Position numbers and translations under genes: made by a program. A stretch of 64,000 nucleotides of DNA, from assembly GCF_023227905.1 (NCBI RefSeq), contig NZ_JALOCF010000003.1:94772-158771 (forward strand), read 5' to 3'. The notes beneath the pieces were generated by a model, which did not search any database, was not told the DNA's origin, and saw only the letters and a list, made by a program, of their open reading frames with translations. The stretch comes from Methylobacter sp. (GTDB taxonomy: Bacteria > Pseudomonadota > Gammaproteobacteria > Methylococcales > Methylomonadaceae). Of the stretch, positions 17,391 through 26,374 are shown piece by piece (position 1 is the stretch's first letter; the number at the start of each line of letters is the position of its first letter).

Positions 17391-18047
17391 TTAACTCGCA
17401 ACCAATTGGCCATGATCCAGCTTTAGGATCCGATGATTCATTTGGTTAATCAACGAAATATCATGGGATGCAATCAATATGGTGACGCCAACTTGCTGGA
17501 ACTGTTCAAATAAATGCATGATTTCAGCAGACAGCTCCGGATCAAGATTTCCGGTCGGCTCGTCAGCCAAAATCATCGGCGGCTTATTCACTACCGCCCG
17601 TGCAATTCCGACCCGTTGCTGCTCGCCGCCGGATAAGACAACCGGATATTTCCTTTCCTTGCCTAATAAGCCGACTTTATCCAATGAGGCTCTGACCCTG
17701 CGCGAAACTTCATGGTGTCCATAACCCGCTATCACTAACGGCAACGCTACATTATCGAAAACTGTCCTGTCCTGCAGCAGTTTGTAATCCTGAAAGATCA
17801 ACCCCACTTTCCTGCGTATAAAAGGAACCTGTCTATCCTTGGCCAGGCTCAGGTCTTGTCCATCCAATAAAACCTGTCCACGGCTGCAACGCTCGATCAG
17901 TGCAATCAATTTCAATAATGTGCTTTTTCCAGCCCCTGAATGCCCTGTCAGAAAAGCCATTTCACCGCGTTGCAAATGAAAACTGACATTACGCAGTACG
18001 TCGCCGGCTCCGATATACCTCATACTGACATTATCAAACTTTAACAT
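17391..18047 (-). CDS. ftsE: Cell division ATP-binding protein FtsE
   Basis: ABC ATPase partner of FtsX. Walker A is GHSGAGKST, the Q-loop is FQDYKLL, the signature is LSGGEQQRVGIARA, and Walker B is MILADEPTGNLDPE. The sequence is full length at 218 residues and shows no odd features. It begins 8 bases after the stop of the CtaA-FtsY frame, so its translation is probably linked to that gene. Confidence 0.95.
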   Translation of the reverse strand: MLKFDNVSMRYIGAGDVLRNVSFHLQRGEMAFLTGHSGAGKSTLLKLIALIERCSRGQVLLDGQDLSLAKDRQVPFIRRKVGLIFQDYKLLQDRTVFDNVALPLVIAGYGHHEVSRRVRASLDKVGLLGKERKYPVVLSGGEQQRVGIARAVVNKPPMILADEPTGNLDPELSAEIMHLFEQFQQVGVTILIASHDISLINQMNHRILKLDHGQLVAS

Positions 18048-18055
18048 AAGCTTCT

Positions 18056-20062
18056 TTAGTCTTTAACAAACAATGCATTAACAAAAGCATCCGCATCGAA
18101 GTCTTGCAGATCATTAATACCTTCGCCTATTCCTATAAAACGAATAGGAATTCCAAACTGTTTAGCCAACGCAAAAATAACACCGCCTTTTGCCGTGCCG
18201 TCAAGTTTAGTCAGTGCCAAACCTGTCAATTCCACCGTTTCATTAAACAGCTTTGCTTGCGATAAGGCATTTTGTCCGGTACCGGCATCCAATACCAGCA
18301 GCACTTCATGAGGCGCCGTTTCATCCAGCCTGCTGATAATCCGTTTTACTTTTTTCAATTCGTCCATCAGGTTGGATTTTGTCTGCAGACGCCCGGCCGT
18401 ATCGGCAATCAGAACATCTATGTGTTTTGCCTGAGCAGATTGTACTGCGTCATAAATAACGGATGCCGAATCAGCCCCGGTATGCTGTGCGACGACATGA
18501 ATATTGTTACGTTCACCCCAGGTTTGTAATTGCTCGACAGCTGCGGCTCTGAACGTATCCCCGGCAGCTAACATCACGCTATGGCCTTGTGCCTGCAAGC
18601 GGTTGGCCAATTTACCGATGGTTGTGGTTTTACCCGCGCCATTAACGCCAACAACCAGAATCACAAACGGTTTATCCTGTTTTGGAATGTGTAGATTCTT
18701 GCTGCATGGTCTGAGCATGCTCAGCAGTTCCTGCTTCAAGGCGGCTGTTAACGCTTCGCCGTCATTAAGCTGGTGGCGTTCGACACTTTCAGTCAGACGC
18801 TTGATTATCTCGGTGGTCGCTTCAACGCCTATATCAGCCATTAACAAACTGGCTTCAATTTCCTCCAGCAAATCCCTGTCAATTTCTTGCCGCCCGATGG
18901 GGATATGTGCCAAAACGCCGCTAAGCCCGGAACGGGTCCGCTTTAACTGTGTTTTAAGACGTAAATATAACGACTCGGGTTCCGTTACTTGATAAGCTTC
19001 TTCCGCTGGAAGGGCAACTACGCCTTTCCGTGGCGGCTCAACTTCTACAGGACGCTTTAGCTCTTCGACATAACCGTATCGACTGTAATAGCTGATAGCA
19101 ATCACCGGCAACATCAACAGTGCGGCAAATGCATTATGAGCTACTGCTACCCACAAAGGCCCGCCAAGCTTGATACCGACGATGCCCATCCCGATCTCTA
19201 CCAATAGCAACGCGCTCAACCATAGGCCGGCTCTTTTTACCGGTTTTGAATGATGCGCCGATGTTGCAGTCAACATCAATAGGGTGAGCACGACAAAAGA
19301 AACCAGCGCTCCAGCCCTGTGCAACCAGTTTGCAGCAACCTGCGCATCGAATGCGATGACGCCGGTATAACCCGTTTTTAACCCGTTAAAAAAGTCCAAA
19401 GCCGTTCGATAATCGGCTTGGGGCCACCATGAGCCATTGCATTGAGGAAAGCCAGAGCAGGCTAGGGCTGCATTGTTAGCGCTAACCCAGCCGCCCAAAA
19501 CTATCTCTAAAAATAAAACTCCCATTGCAAAACGGGAAAATACAACCAAACCATTGCTGCGCGCAGCTAATGCCGAAAGTCCTGGTTTAACTCGTAGATA
19601 CAGCCAAAACAACAACCAGAGAGTCACCATTCCCAGCAGCAAATGCCCGGTTACAACAATAGGCATCGCATGCAGTTCCACGATCCACATGTCTAAAAGC
19701 GCCTGCAAGGCTACCAAAAACACCAGCCCCAATGCAGCCGTAACAACTGCCAGGCGATTTTGTTGTTGACGCCATGAAAACAACGCCAACAGCAAGACCA
19801 TCACGCCCAGAGTAGCCGTCAGATAACGGTGGCTCATCTCCTTCAAAGCTTTTTCAATATCAGGCGTTTGTCCGGGAAACGCCTCCGCCGCCCGCGCCAT
19901 AAAATCAGCTTGTTCGCTTACAATCGCCTGCCCATAGCAGCCGGGCCAATCAGGACAGCCCAGCCCTGCTCCGGACAACCGGACATATGCCTCTACTACG
20001 ATAACTATTAAAGCTAAGACAACGCTAAAGAGAGTTATTTTTCTAAACATTTTATTTTCCAC
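18056..20062 (-). CDS. ctaA-ftsY: Predicted fusion of heme A synthase (CtaA) and signal-recognition-particle receptor FtsY
   Basis: One uninterrupted frame of 668 residues encodes two complete core proteins. Residues 1-327 are a COX15/CtaA heme A synthase (heme O to heme A). GLGCPDWPGC is at 33-42, a second Cys pair lies in CSGFPQCNG, eight membrane helices are expected, and the four conserved heme-ligand His are at 78, 140, 248 and 309. A Pro/Glu/Lys-rich linker (328-363) leads to an FtsY NG domain: amphipathic N1 helix from 364, G1 GVNGAGKTTT (472-481), DTFRAAA (502-508), DTAGR (554-558), TKLDG (618-622). The usual acidic FtsY A-domain is absent. CtaA ends in the cytoplasm, so the NG domain is on the correct side. 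No ATG lies between the last CtaA helix and the N domain; the only alternative is a TTG near residue 384 without Shine-Dalgarno. The start is GTG at 20062 (overlapping the upstream stop, TAGTG) or ATG at 20050. Upstream genes are oxidase genes, downstream ftsE. Confidence 0.88.
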   Translation of the reverse strand: MENKMFRKITLFSVVLALIVIVVEAYVRLSGAGLGCPDWPGCYGQAIVSEQADFMARAAEAFPGQTPDIEKALKEMSHRYLTATLGVMVLLLALFSWRQQQNRLAVVTAALGLVFLVALQALLDMWIVELHAMPIVVTGHLLLGMVTLWLLFWLYLRVKPGLSALAARSNGLVVFSRFAMGVLFLEIVLGGWVSANNAALACSGFPQCNGSWWPQADYRTALDFFNGLKTGYTGVIAFDAQVAANWLHRAGALVSFVVLTLLMLTATSAHHSKPVKRAGLWLSALLLVEIGMGIVGIKLGGPLWVAVAHNAFAALLMLPVIAISYYSRYGYVEELKRPVEVEPPRKGVVALPAEEAYQVTEPESLYLRLKTQLKRTRSGLSGVLAHIPIGRQEIDRDLLEEIEASLLMADIGVEATTEIIKRLTESVERHQLNDGEALTAALKQELLSMLRPCSKNLHIPKQDKPFVILVVGVNGAGKTTTIGKLANRLQAQGHSVMLAAGDTFRAAAVEQLQTWGERNNIHVVAQHTGADSASVIYDAVQSAQAKHIDVLIADTAGRLQTKSNLMDELKKVKRIISRLDETAPHEVLLVLDAGTGQNALSQAKLFNETVELTGLALTKLDGTAKGGVIFALAKQFGIPIRFIGIGEGINDLQDFDADAFVNALFVKD

Positions 20063-20658
20063 TATCCGATTTGTGAGATTCGTAAAAGATGCATAAGATC
20101 GCTTTTTACATCGTAAGGATCGAAACCCGGCTCATACTGCATCATTAAATTACCCAACGGATCCATTAACAGCAGCATCCCATCAGGTATATTACCTTGC
20201 CTGAGTAAAGAAAGTTTCTTTATCAGTGCGTCATTGGGCTTAACTTTTAACAAGGTCTGGTCGTCTTGCCACCATTTGCTTGCAGTTTCCGGCGCAACAT
20301 CTTTTAAGACCATCACGGCTCGACGCGTACGAGTCAGCTCCTTATTTAACATTAGCCGAATTTGCTTGGTTTTATGAATAGCCTCAACACAAGACTCATT
20401 ACAATCGTCATTGGGGATGACGTTTACCAGTAGCCAGTGTCCGGTAAGCTCCGTCATGTTATCAGCTGAAAACTGGTCGAAACCGGCTAGATCGCTACGC
20501 TCGGTTGTCAATGGCGGGGTTATTAACTGGCCATTATTGGTTTGTCCATTCAAGAGCCGTGGGTTTTCTTTTAATCCCCAAGCGATCAAAAATGGAATAA
20601 TAGACATCGCAAAAATAGCCAGAATTAATAGATGATTTTTACTCTTTTGATTATGCAT
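20062..20658 (-). CDS. SCO/thioredoxin-like membrane-anchored cytochrome oxidase assembly protein
   Basis: Protein of 198 residues with one N-terminal membrane helix (about 9-28) and a periplasmic domain resembling a thioredoxin/SCO fold: GHWLLVNVIPNDDCNESC gives a CxxxC pair where SCO proteins bind copper, and DGMLLLMDPLGNLMMQYEPG fits the later strands. It belongs to the family normally found between SURF1 and ctaA in gammaproteobacterial oxidase operons. Copper delivery is inference. It overlaps SURF1 by 8 bases and its stop overlaps the possible GTG start of the fusion gene. Confidence 0.7.
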   Translation of the reverse strand: MHNQKSKNHLLILAIFAMSIIPFLIAWGLKENPRLLNGQTNNGQLITPPLTTERSDLAGFDQFSADNMTELTGHWLLVNVIPNDDCNESCVEAIHKTKQIRLMLNKELTRTRRAVMVLKDVAPETASKWWQDDQTLLKVKPNDALIKKLSLLRQGNIPDGMLLLMDPLGNLMMQYEPGFDPYDVKSDLMHLLRISQIG

Positions 20659-21361
20659 TGTTCTTTTTAAAGCTGTACCAAATAAATAGTATCGTTAGTG
20701 TTAATGCCAATGCAAACCACTGAATTGCATAGGCTGTGTGCTGTTCGGGCTGCATAATGGTCGCTGTATGCCATTCCCGCTTAAATCCATCAGGCAGCTC
20801 TTTAGCAAGCTCAACCTGGAATTGAAATAATGGGTAGCCTAGTTTTTTAGCTAATACATTGCTATCAACCACCTGAACTATCGATGGCCAACCCTCGGTT
20901 GGAATTTCTGATCCCTCTAATTTTATACCAACGCTTGGAAAATTATTAATCCGTCCGGTAATAACGGCTTCCGCCTTATTAATCTGCAAATCAGGTAGAA
21001 TCGACCTGTCCTGATTTAACGGAATCCAGCCCCTGTTTACCAGAACAGCCTTGTTTTCTCCGGTCAATATAAAGGGTGTCAAGACAAAATAACCCGCTTT
21101 CCCGTCGCTGATTTGGTTATCTACTAAGAACTGATGCGCTACATCATAGCGCCCTGCAACTTCGACATTTCTGTACCTCAGCGCTTCAGTATTGTTTTCA
21201 ACAGCTGCCGTCAAATGCAGAGTCTCAGTTGCGGCCGCATGCTCCTGTGCTTTAAGAAATGCCCGTTTCTGTTCTGAGCGATCTAATTGCCATATGCCCA
21301 GCGAAATCAACACCGGTAAAACGCATAAATAAACTAAGGTGGGGATGAGTTTAAACTTCAT
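20651..21361 (-). CDS. SURF1-family cytochrome oxidase assembly protein
   Basis: Inner-membrane protein that helps load heme a during cytochrome c oxidase biogenesis (family knowledge). Membrane helices lie at both ends (LVYLCVLPVLISLGIWQL and AIQWFALALTLTILFIWY) around a periplasmic domain containing LVNRGWIPL and the family-typical YRNVEVAGRYD. About 236 residues. I use the ATG at 21361; an in-frame TTG 6 bases earlier is closer to the AGGA sequence than a start should be. Confidence 0.88.
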   Translation of the reverse strand: MKFKLIPTLVYLCVLPVLISLGIWQLDRSEQKRAFLKAQEHAAATETLHLTAAVENNTEALRYRNVEVAGRYDVAHQFLVDNQISDGKAGYFVLTPFILTGENKAVLVNRGWIPLNQDRSILPDLQINKAEAVITGRINNFPSVGIKLEGSEIPTEGWPSIVQVVDSNVLAKKLGYPLFQFQVELAKELPDGFKREWHTATIMQPEQHTAYAIQWFALALTLTILFIWYSFKKNNA

Positions 21362-21449
21362 TGACAAGTATCCTGGAAATTATGCTTTTTTCTTTGTCCT
21401 ATTGGCACAGGCAGTTAAATAGCCGAGAATACAAAAACCTTATTCATCA

Positions 21450-21716
21450 ATGAACATAACTATACTCATGATTATAAAAAGCATCGTTATTATCGCCTTT
21501 ATTCTGATAATTATCAGCCTGGGCTCAGCATTATTCCATCTGATTAAAAACAAGCCTCAGGAACAATCCGAAAAAACAGTCAAGGCACTGACTTTTCGGA
21601 TTACCCTTTCAATCATACTATTTATTTTCATTTTTATAGCCCTTGCAACCGGCATGTTCACACCTCACGGCCTGGGTACTCGAGTGCATCAAGCGCCAGT
21701 GGCTCCTGCCAAATAA
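21450..21716 (+). CDS. DUF2909 twin transmembrane protein
   Basis: Small protein of 88 residues with two hydrophobic helices (about 6-30 and 50-72) and a C-terminus ending in a Pro/Ala-rich tail after TPHGLG. The family is found with cytochrome oxidase genes in gammaproteobacteria and has no known function. It lies on the opposite strand to the oxidase genes, between SURF1 and ctaE, and converges on ctaE. Confidence 0.75.
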   Translation: MNITILMIIKSIVIIAFILIIISLGSALFHLIKNKPQEQSEKTVKALTFRITLSIILFIFIFIALATGMFTPHGLGTRVHQAPVAPAK

Positions 21717-21740
21717 AAGCGGCTCAACCATTGTGACAAA

Positions 21741-21772
21741 AAAAAAGCGCTGTCTGTTAGGCAGCGCTTTTT
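21741..21772. terminator. Bidirectional terminator (DUF2909 gene / ctaE)
   Basis: Perfect 10-bp stem AAAAGCGCTG / CAGCGCTTTT with a 9-base loop, preceded by an A-tract and followed by T residues, between two convergent genes. If it acts on the leftward oxidase transcript it would partly insulate SURF1 and the CtaA-FtsY gene from ctaC. Confidence 0.85.
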
Positions 21773-21790
21773 GTGGTATGGCAGTTCAAA

Positions 21791-22654
21791 TTAAATTACA
21801 TAAACAAATATAAATAAGCCTAACCATACTACGTCAACAAAGTGCCAATACCAAGCTGCTGCTTCGAAAGCAAAATGATTTTCCGGTTTGAAGTGCCCTT
21901 TCCAGCTACGAAACAGCACAACGCTCAGGATAATAGCACCTACACAAACGTGAAAACCATGAAAGCCAGTCAACATGAAAAAGGTCGAACCATAAATGCC
22001 TGAACCAAGTGTTAAACCCATTTCAGTATAAGCTTCATGATATTCAAATGCCTGAAATGACACAAACAACAGCCCCAAGCCTACAGTAGCCGCCAACCCT
22101 TTAATTAACTGTTCGCGGTTTTTTGCAAGCAAGCCATGATGAGCCCAAGTACAAGTCACGCCGCTGGTCAACAATATCAAGGTGTTCAGAAAAGGCAATC
22201 CCCATGCTCCCATCGGCTCATATTCGCCGCCGACTTTACCTGGGCCATTGGTTGGCCAGACTGCTTCAAAAGAAGGCCACAATAACTCTTTAGTTGCGGC
22301 TCCAGTGCCTTCGCCGCCCAACCATGGCACCGATAGATTACGCGTGTACCAAAGTGTTCCGAAGAACACCGCGAAAAACATGATTTCCGAAAAGATGAAC
22401 CACATCATACCCATACGATAGGAAATACCTACCTGGGTACTGTACATGCCTGATTCACTTTCCCCGGCCTGTAATGTGAACCATCCGGCAAGCATAACAA
22501 TAAATATAGCTAGCCCCAATAACATCCAAGCCGAACCGGCTGCCGAACCATTTAAATAATTTGCAAATCCAGCCAGCATCATCACCAAACCAGCAGTTCC
22601 AACGACTGGCCAAGTTGCTTTATGCGGAATGTAATACTCGTTAGTTGTAGACAT
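21791..22654 (-). CDS. ctaE: Cytochrome c oxidase subunit III
   Basis: Membrane subunit of the aa3/caa3-type terminal oxidase, 287 residues with seven helices. Typical segments are MMWFIFSEIMFFAVFFGTLWY, GAWGLPFLNTLILLTSGVTCTWAHH, TGFHGFHVCVGAI and a final AAAWYWHFVDVVWLGLFIFVYV. The ATG follows GAGGAAGG. Encoded after ctaG in the normal order. Confidence 0.95.
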   Translation of the reverse strand: MSTTNEYYIPHKATWPVVGTAGLVMMLAGFANYLNGSAAGSAWMLLGLAIFIVMLAGWFTLQAGESESGMYSTQVGISYRMGMMWFIFSEIMFFAVFFGTLWYTRNLSVPWLGGEGTGAATKELLWPSFEAVWPTNGPGKVGGEYEPMGAWGLPFLNTLILLTSGVTCTWAHHGLLAKNREQLIKGLAATVGLGLLFVSFQAFEYHEAYTEMGLTLGSGIYGSTFFMLTGFHGFHVCVGAIILSVVLFRSWKGHFKPENHFAFEAAAWYWHFVDVVWLGLFIFVYVI

Positions 22655-22666
22655 GACCTTCCTCTC

Positions 22667-23209
22667 TCATTTCACTGATGTTTCAGTATTATCAAAAAAT
22701 GTATATGCGAGTGTAATTGTTTTATATTCCTTGGGAATTTCAGGGTTAACAACAAAGCGCACCGGCATGGTCCTGCCTTCCCGCGCTTTAAAAGTTTGTT
22801 CTGAAAAACAGAAACACTCTGTTTTCTTAAAAAATTCAGCTACTAATCCGGGTGAAATGCTTGGAATTGCCCGGGCAACCATTACCTTATCGGTCTTATT
22901 TTCCGCATAAAAATTCACCGTATAATATTCGCCAGGGTGGACTTTTATTTTTTTTACTTCTGAACGAAACACCATCGGCGTTGTCTCATTCAGCGCAGTC
23001 ATAAATTCTACGGTGATTTCCCTGCTCTTATCAACTTCGTAGCCAACTTCCTTTATTGCAGACGATTCAACTTTTCCATTGAGCCCTGTTATGTCACATA
23101 AAACATCGTAAAGCGGAACCAGAGCATAGCCAAAACCAAACATTCCCAATACAACAAACACCAATATTCGAACTAACTTGGTGTTTTTCTGAGTAACGCT
23201 TTCTTTCAT
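22667..23209 (-). CDS. ctaG: Cytochrome c oxidase assembly protein CtaG/Cox11
   Basis: Delivers copper to the CuB site of subunit I. One N-terminal helix (LVRILVFVVLGMFGFGYALVPLYDVLCDITG) is followed by a periplasmic immunoglobulin-like domain. The copper-binding Cys pair is in KKTECFCFSEQ and the C-terminal VNPEIPKEYKTITLAYTFF is conserved. Its ATG overlaps the stop of the 32-residue gene upstream (ATGA). Confidence 0.93.
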   Translation of the reverse strand: MKESVTQKNTKLVRILVFVVLGMFGFGYALVPLYDVLCDITGLNGKVESSAIKEVGYEVDKSREITVEFMTALNETTPMVFRSEVKKIKVHPGEYYTVNFYAENKTDKVMVARAIPSISPGLVAEFFKKTECFCFSEQTFKAREGRTMPVRFVVNPEIPKEYKTITLAYTFFDNTETSVK

Positions 23210-23304
23210 TGAGAAACTGCTCTTATCACTGCAAAAACATAAATAGCGATAGCAACTGCAACCAGAATCACTGCCGTCAAAATATTCTTTTGTTTGGTAT
23301 TCAT
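23206..23304 (-). CDS. 32-residue membrane protein between ctaD and ctaG
   Basis: Starts at the second of two adjacent ATGs (AGGTGA lies just upstream) with MNTKQKNILTAVILV and consists of a short basic N-terminus and one membrane helix. Position and design match the small cytochrome oxidase assembly proteins found between cox1 and ctaG in other proteobacteria. Its stop overlaps ctaG by 4 bases, which argues for real, coupled translation. A longer frame (to 23478) would run backwards into ctaD and is not used. Confidence 0.7.
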   Translation of the reverse strand: MNTKQKNILTAVILVAVAIAIYVFAVIRAVSQ

Positions 23305-23365
23305 CATTTCACCTGATACGTTATCCATGCAGGCTGCTTTTTGAAAGCAACCTGCGTGCAACACC

Positions 23366-24973
23366 TTAGATATGTTCAGTAGGTATAACTGTAGGTGGAG
23401 TAGTAAAAGAGTGATATGGAGGTGGGGAAGGCAAAGTCCACTCCAAGCTATGCTTGGCAGCATCTTCCCACACTTCACCAGTTACTTTTTCGCCAGTTCC
23501 GCCTCTGATTGTATCGATAACGATGTACAGGAACAGCAATTGGCTGGCGCCGAATATAAAGCCGCCAATACTTGAAATCATGTTCCAATCCGCAAATTGC
23601 ACGGCATAGTCTGGAATTCTGCGCGGCATCCCGGCAAGCCCCAAGAAATGCTGAGGGAAGAACAGGATATTGACTGAGATAACAGACAACCAGAAGTGTA
23701 ACCGGCCAATTCTTTCATCATACATATGGCCAGTCCATTTAGGCAGCCAGAAGTAACCCGCAGCCATCAAGATAAAAACAGAAGCCGGAACCAGTGTGTA
23801 ATGAAAATGCGCCACGATGAAATAAGTGTCGTGGTACTGAAAATCAACAGGTGCAACAGACATCATCAAACCGGTGAAACCGCCCATCGTAAATAAAACG
23901 ACGAAAGCAATGCTAAAGAGCATAGGTGTTTCAAAAGTCATCGAGCCTTTCCACATAGTCGCAGTCCAGTTAAAAACTTTAACCCCGGTAGGGATTGCAA
24001 TTAACATGGTTGCGTACATGAAATACAGTTCGCCCGCTATAGGCATGCCCACTGTAAACATGTGGTGAGCCCAAACGATAAATGACAAGAACGCAATTGC
24101 AGCAGTAGCATGAACCATTGAGCTATAGCCGAACAAAGGCTTGCGAGCAAATACTGGAATGATGGTAGAAGCCACGCCAAAAGTAGGCAAAATCATTACA
24201 TAAACTTCGGGATGCCCAAAAAACCAGAAAATGTGCTGATAAAGAACCGGATCACCGCCACCAGCCGCATCAAAGAAGCTGGTATTGAAGAATTTGTCTG
24301 TCAGTAACATAGTCACCGCACCCGCAAAAACAGGCATGATTGCGATTAACAAGAACGCTGTAATCAACCAAGTCCAGACAAACATCGGCATTTTCATTAA
24401 AGTCATGCCGGGAGCACGCATATTGAAAATAGTAGCAATGATATTAATCGCACCCATGATTGACGAAATACCCAGCAAATGCACTGAGAAAATCGCAAAA
24501 GGCAGTGCCTTACCGGTTTGCAATACTAATGGCGGGTACAAAGTCCAGCCACTAGCAGGCGCGCCACCTTCCATGAACAAGGTGCTAGCCAGCAATAAAA
24601 CACCGGCAACCAATAACCAGAAACTCATGTTATTCATACGCGGCAATGCCATATCCGGTGCGCCAATCATCATTGGAATCATCCAGTTGGCTAGGCCGAC
24701 GAATGCCGGCATAACCGCACCAAACACCATAACCAGAGCATGCATAGTGGTCATTGAGTTAAAGAACTGGGGATTAACAAATTGCATACCCGGCTCAAAT
24801 AACTCGGCACGAATAATCATCGCCATTGTGCCGCCAACAAAAAACATCGCCAGAGCAAACAGCAAATACAACGTGCCGATATCTTTATGATTGGTGGTGA
24901 TAACCCATCTTAAGAGCCCCTTAGCAGGACCATGATCGTGATGATCATCATGTTCAGCGACTACAGCAGACAT
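23366..24973 (-). CDS. ctaD: Cytochrome c oxidase subunit I
   Basis: Catalytic subunit carrying heme a and the heme a3-CuB centre. The 535 residues contain the CuB-region WFFGHPEVYVMILPTFG with the Tyr-His cross-link pair, the second CuB pair in VWAHHMFTVG, and heme ligands in HDTYFIVAHFHY. The N-terminus is His/Asp-rich (EHDDHHDHG). It lies directly downstream of ctaC, with AGAGG before the ATG. Confidence 0.96.
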   Translation of the reverse strand: MSAVVAEHDDHHDHGPAKGLLRWVITTNHKDIGTLYLLFALAMFFVGGTMAMIIRAELFEPGMQFVNPQFFNSMTTMHALVMVFGAVMPAFVGLANWMIPMMIGAPDMALPRMNNMSFWLLVAGVLLLASTLFMEGGAPASGWTLYPPLVLQTGKALPFAIFSVHLLGISSIMGAINIIATIFNMRAPGMTLMKMPMFVWTWLITAFLLIAIMPVFAGAVTMLLTDKFFNTSFFDAAGGGDPVLYQHIFWFFGHPEVYVMILPTFGVASTIIPVFARKPLFGYSSMVHATAAIAFLSFIVWAHHMFTVGMPIAGELYFMYATMLIAIPTGVKVFNWTATMWKGSMTFETPMLFSIAFVVLFTMGGFTGLMMSVAPVDFQYHDTYFIVAHFHYTLVPASVFILMAAGYFWLPKWTGHMYDERIGRLHFWLSVISVNILFFPQHFLGLAGMPRRIPDYAVQFADWNMISSIGGFIFGASQLLFLYIVIDTIRGGTGEKVTGEVWEDAAKHSLEWTLPSPPPYHSFTTPPTVIPTEHI

Positions 24974-25027
24974 ATTTTATACCTCTTGAATACATAAAAA
25001 AGATTAGATCGATAAGAATGCAATGAC

Positions 25028-26182
25028 TTATTCATTTTTATCTGCCACCGGTGTTCCTGATTGCAGAGCCTGAATAGCGGAAGGCTGAATAGAATCTCCT
25101 ACCGAATTACCCAGACCATTACGGGTATATGTAACGACTGCAGCAAAATCAACTGCACTTAACATTTTACCAAAGGCCGGCATCATGCCTTTTCCTTCCG
25201 AGACTAGCTTAACTTGGGCATTAATATCGCCAGTTACCACTGGACTTCCCTTTATCGCTGGGAAAGTACCTGGCAACCCCGCACCGTCCGGCATATGGCA
25301 GGATGCGCAACTAGTCTCATAAACCGATTTACCTTTTGCAGCCAGTTCTTCTTTAGTCCACTCTTTGCCAACCGAGCCTGCTTCAGCAGCCACAGCCGCT
25401 TTTTGCTGCTCTACCCAGGCATTATATTCAGGTTCGTTCATTGCAATCACAACGATCGGCATAAATCCGTGGTCTTTACCACAAAGCTCGGTACATTGCC
25501 CACGATAAGTACCCGGTTCTTCAACATAAGTCCACGCTTCGTTGATGAAACCCGGATTAGTATCCTTTTTCCAACCAAGATCCGGCACCCACCATGAATG
25601 GATCACGTCCGCCGAAGTAAATACAAAACGAATTTTCTTTTTAGTTGGAATAACTAACGGTTTATCAACATTCAACAAGTAGTTAGGAACTGATCGAGGA
25701 TCTAAACCAGAACCAACTTGGCGTACTTTATTGCTGGCTTCATCCAGGCTGCTGAAAAAGTGAATCCCATTATCAAGATAGTCATATTCCCATTTCCATT
25801 GATGCCCGGTTACCTTAATGGACATCTCGGATTCTTGCACATCGTCCAGCTCTATCATGGCTTTCGTAGCTGGAATAGCCATGCCAATCAAAATCAAGGT
25901 CGGAATAATAGTCCAAATAATTTCGACCATTGTATTTTCATGAAACTGCTCCGCTTTATGTCCTCTTGATTTACGATGATGGTAAATCGAGTAAAACATA
26001 GTCCCGAACACAGCGATGCCTATGAATATACAAATCCATAGAACCAGCATGTGCAGGTCATAAATGTCATTACTGACCTTTGTGACCCCTTCCATTAAAT
26101 TGAGCGTGTATGCCGCCTGCGCTGTCCCTAGGCCCAAAGCCATTAAGATCAGACCTGCGAACAGTTGCTTTGTTTTCTTCAC
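25028..26182 (-). CDS. ctaC: Cytochrome c oxidase subunit II with fused cytochrome c domain (caa3 type)
   Basis: Electron-entry subunit, 384 residues. A signal peptide (about 1-23) precedes two membrane helices and a CuA domain with VIHSWWVPDLG and CTELCGKDHGFM. Residues about 275-360 add a class I cytochrome c domain (CASCH heme motif, methionine in GKGMMPAFG), so the enzyme is caa3-like. The start is GTG, supported by GAGGAGG 7 bases upstream. First gene of the oxidase operon; about 190 bases of upstream sequence presumably hold its promoter, which I could not assign. Confidence 0.94.
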   Translation of the reverse strand: MKKTKQLFAGLILMALGLGTAQAAYTLNLMEGVTKVSNDIYDLHMLVLWICIFIGIAVFGTMFYSIYHHRKSRGHKAEQFHENTMVEIIWTIIPTLILIGMAIPATKAMIELDDVQESEMSIKVTGHQWKWEYDYLDNGIHFFSSLDEASNKVRQVGSGLDPRSVPNYLLNVDKPLVIPTKKKIRFVFTSADVIHSWWVPDLGWKKDTNPGFINEAWTYVEEPGTYRGQCTELCGKDHGFMPIVVIAMNEPEYNAWVEQQKAAVAAEAGSVGKEWTKEELAAKGKSVYETSCASCHMPDGAGLPGTFPAIKGSPVVTGDINAQVKLVSEGKGMMPAFGKMLSAVDFAAVVTYTRNGLGNSVGDSIQPSAIQALQSGTPVADKNE

Positions 26183-26374
26183 GGAGCAGCCTCCTCGTTA
26201 GTAGTTATAAACTCTTGTATGCGTCATATTGTTTCGTAACTTCAGGACGTGCCAAGATCGGCGCTATTCCATTCCCATGTTACGTAATAATTATCACAAA
26301 TAATCTTTCAGATTTTAACCGATGAAGGCAATCTACACCAGCTGTCCTTTACTTGATATTCTTTGACGAAATAA

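Noticed and set aside
18056..18967. Separate ftsY gene starting inside the long frame
   Set aside because: The only in-frame start candidate near the N domain is a TTG (about residue 384) without Shine-Dalgarno and already past the conserved N1 helix; no ATG or GTG lies in the linker.
23305..23478. Upstream extension of the 32-residue gene
   Set aside because: Overlaps the ctaD 3' end out of frame; the ATG pair with AGGTGA just upstream explains the start better.
24285..24890. 201-residue frame on the plus strand
   Set aside because: Antisense to ctaD, caused by the biased codons of a membrane protein.
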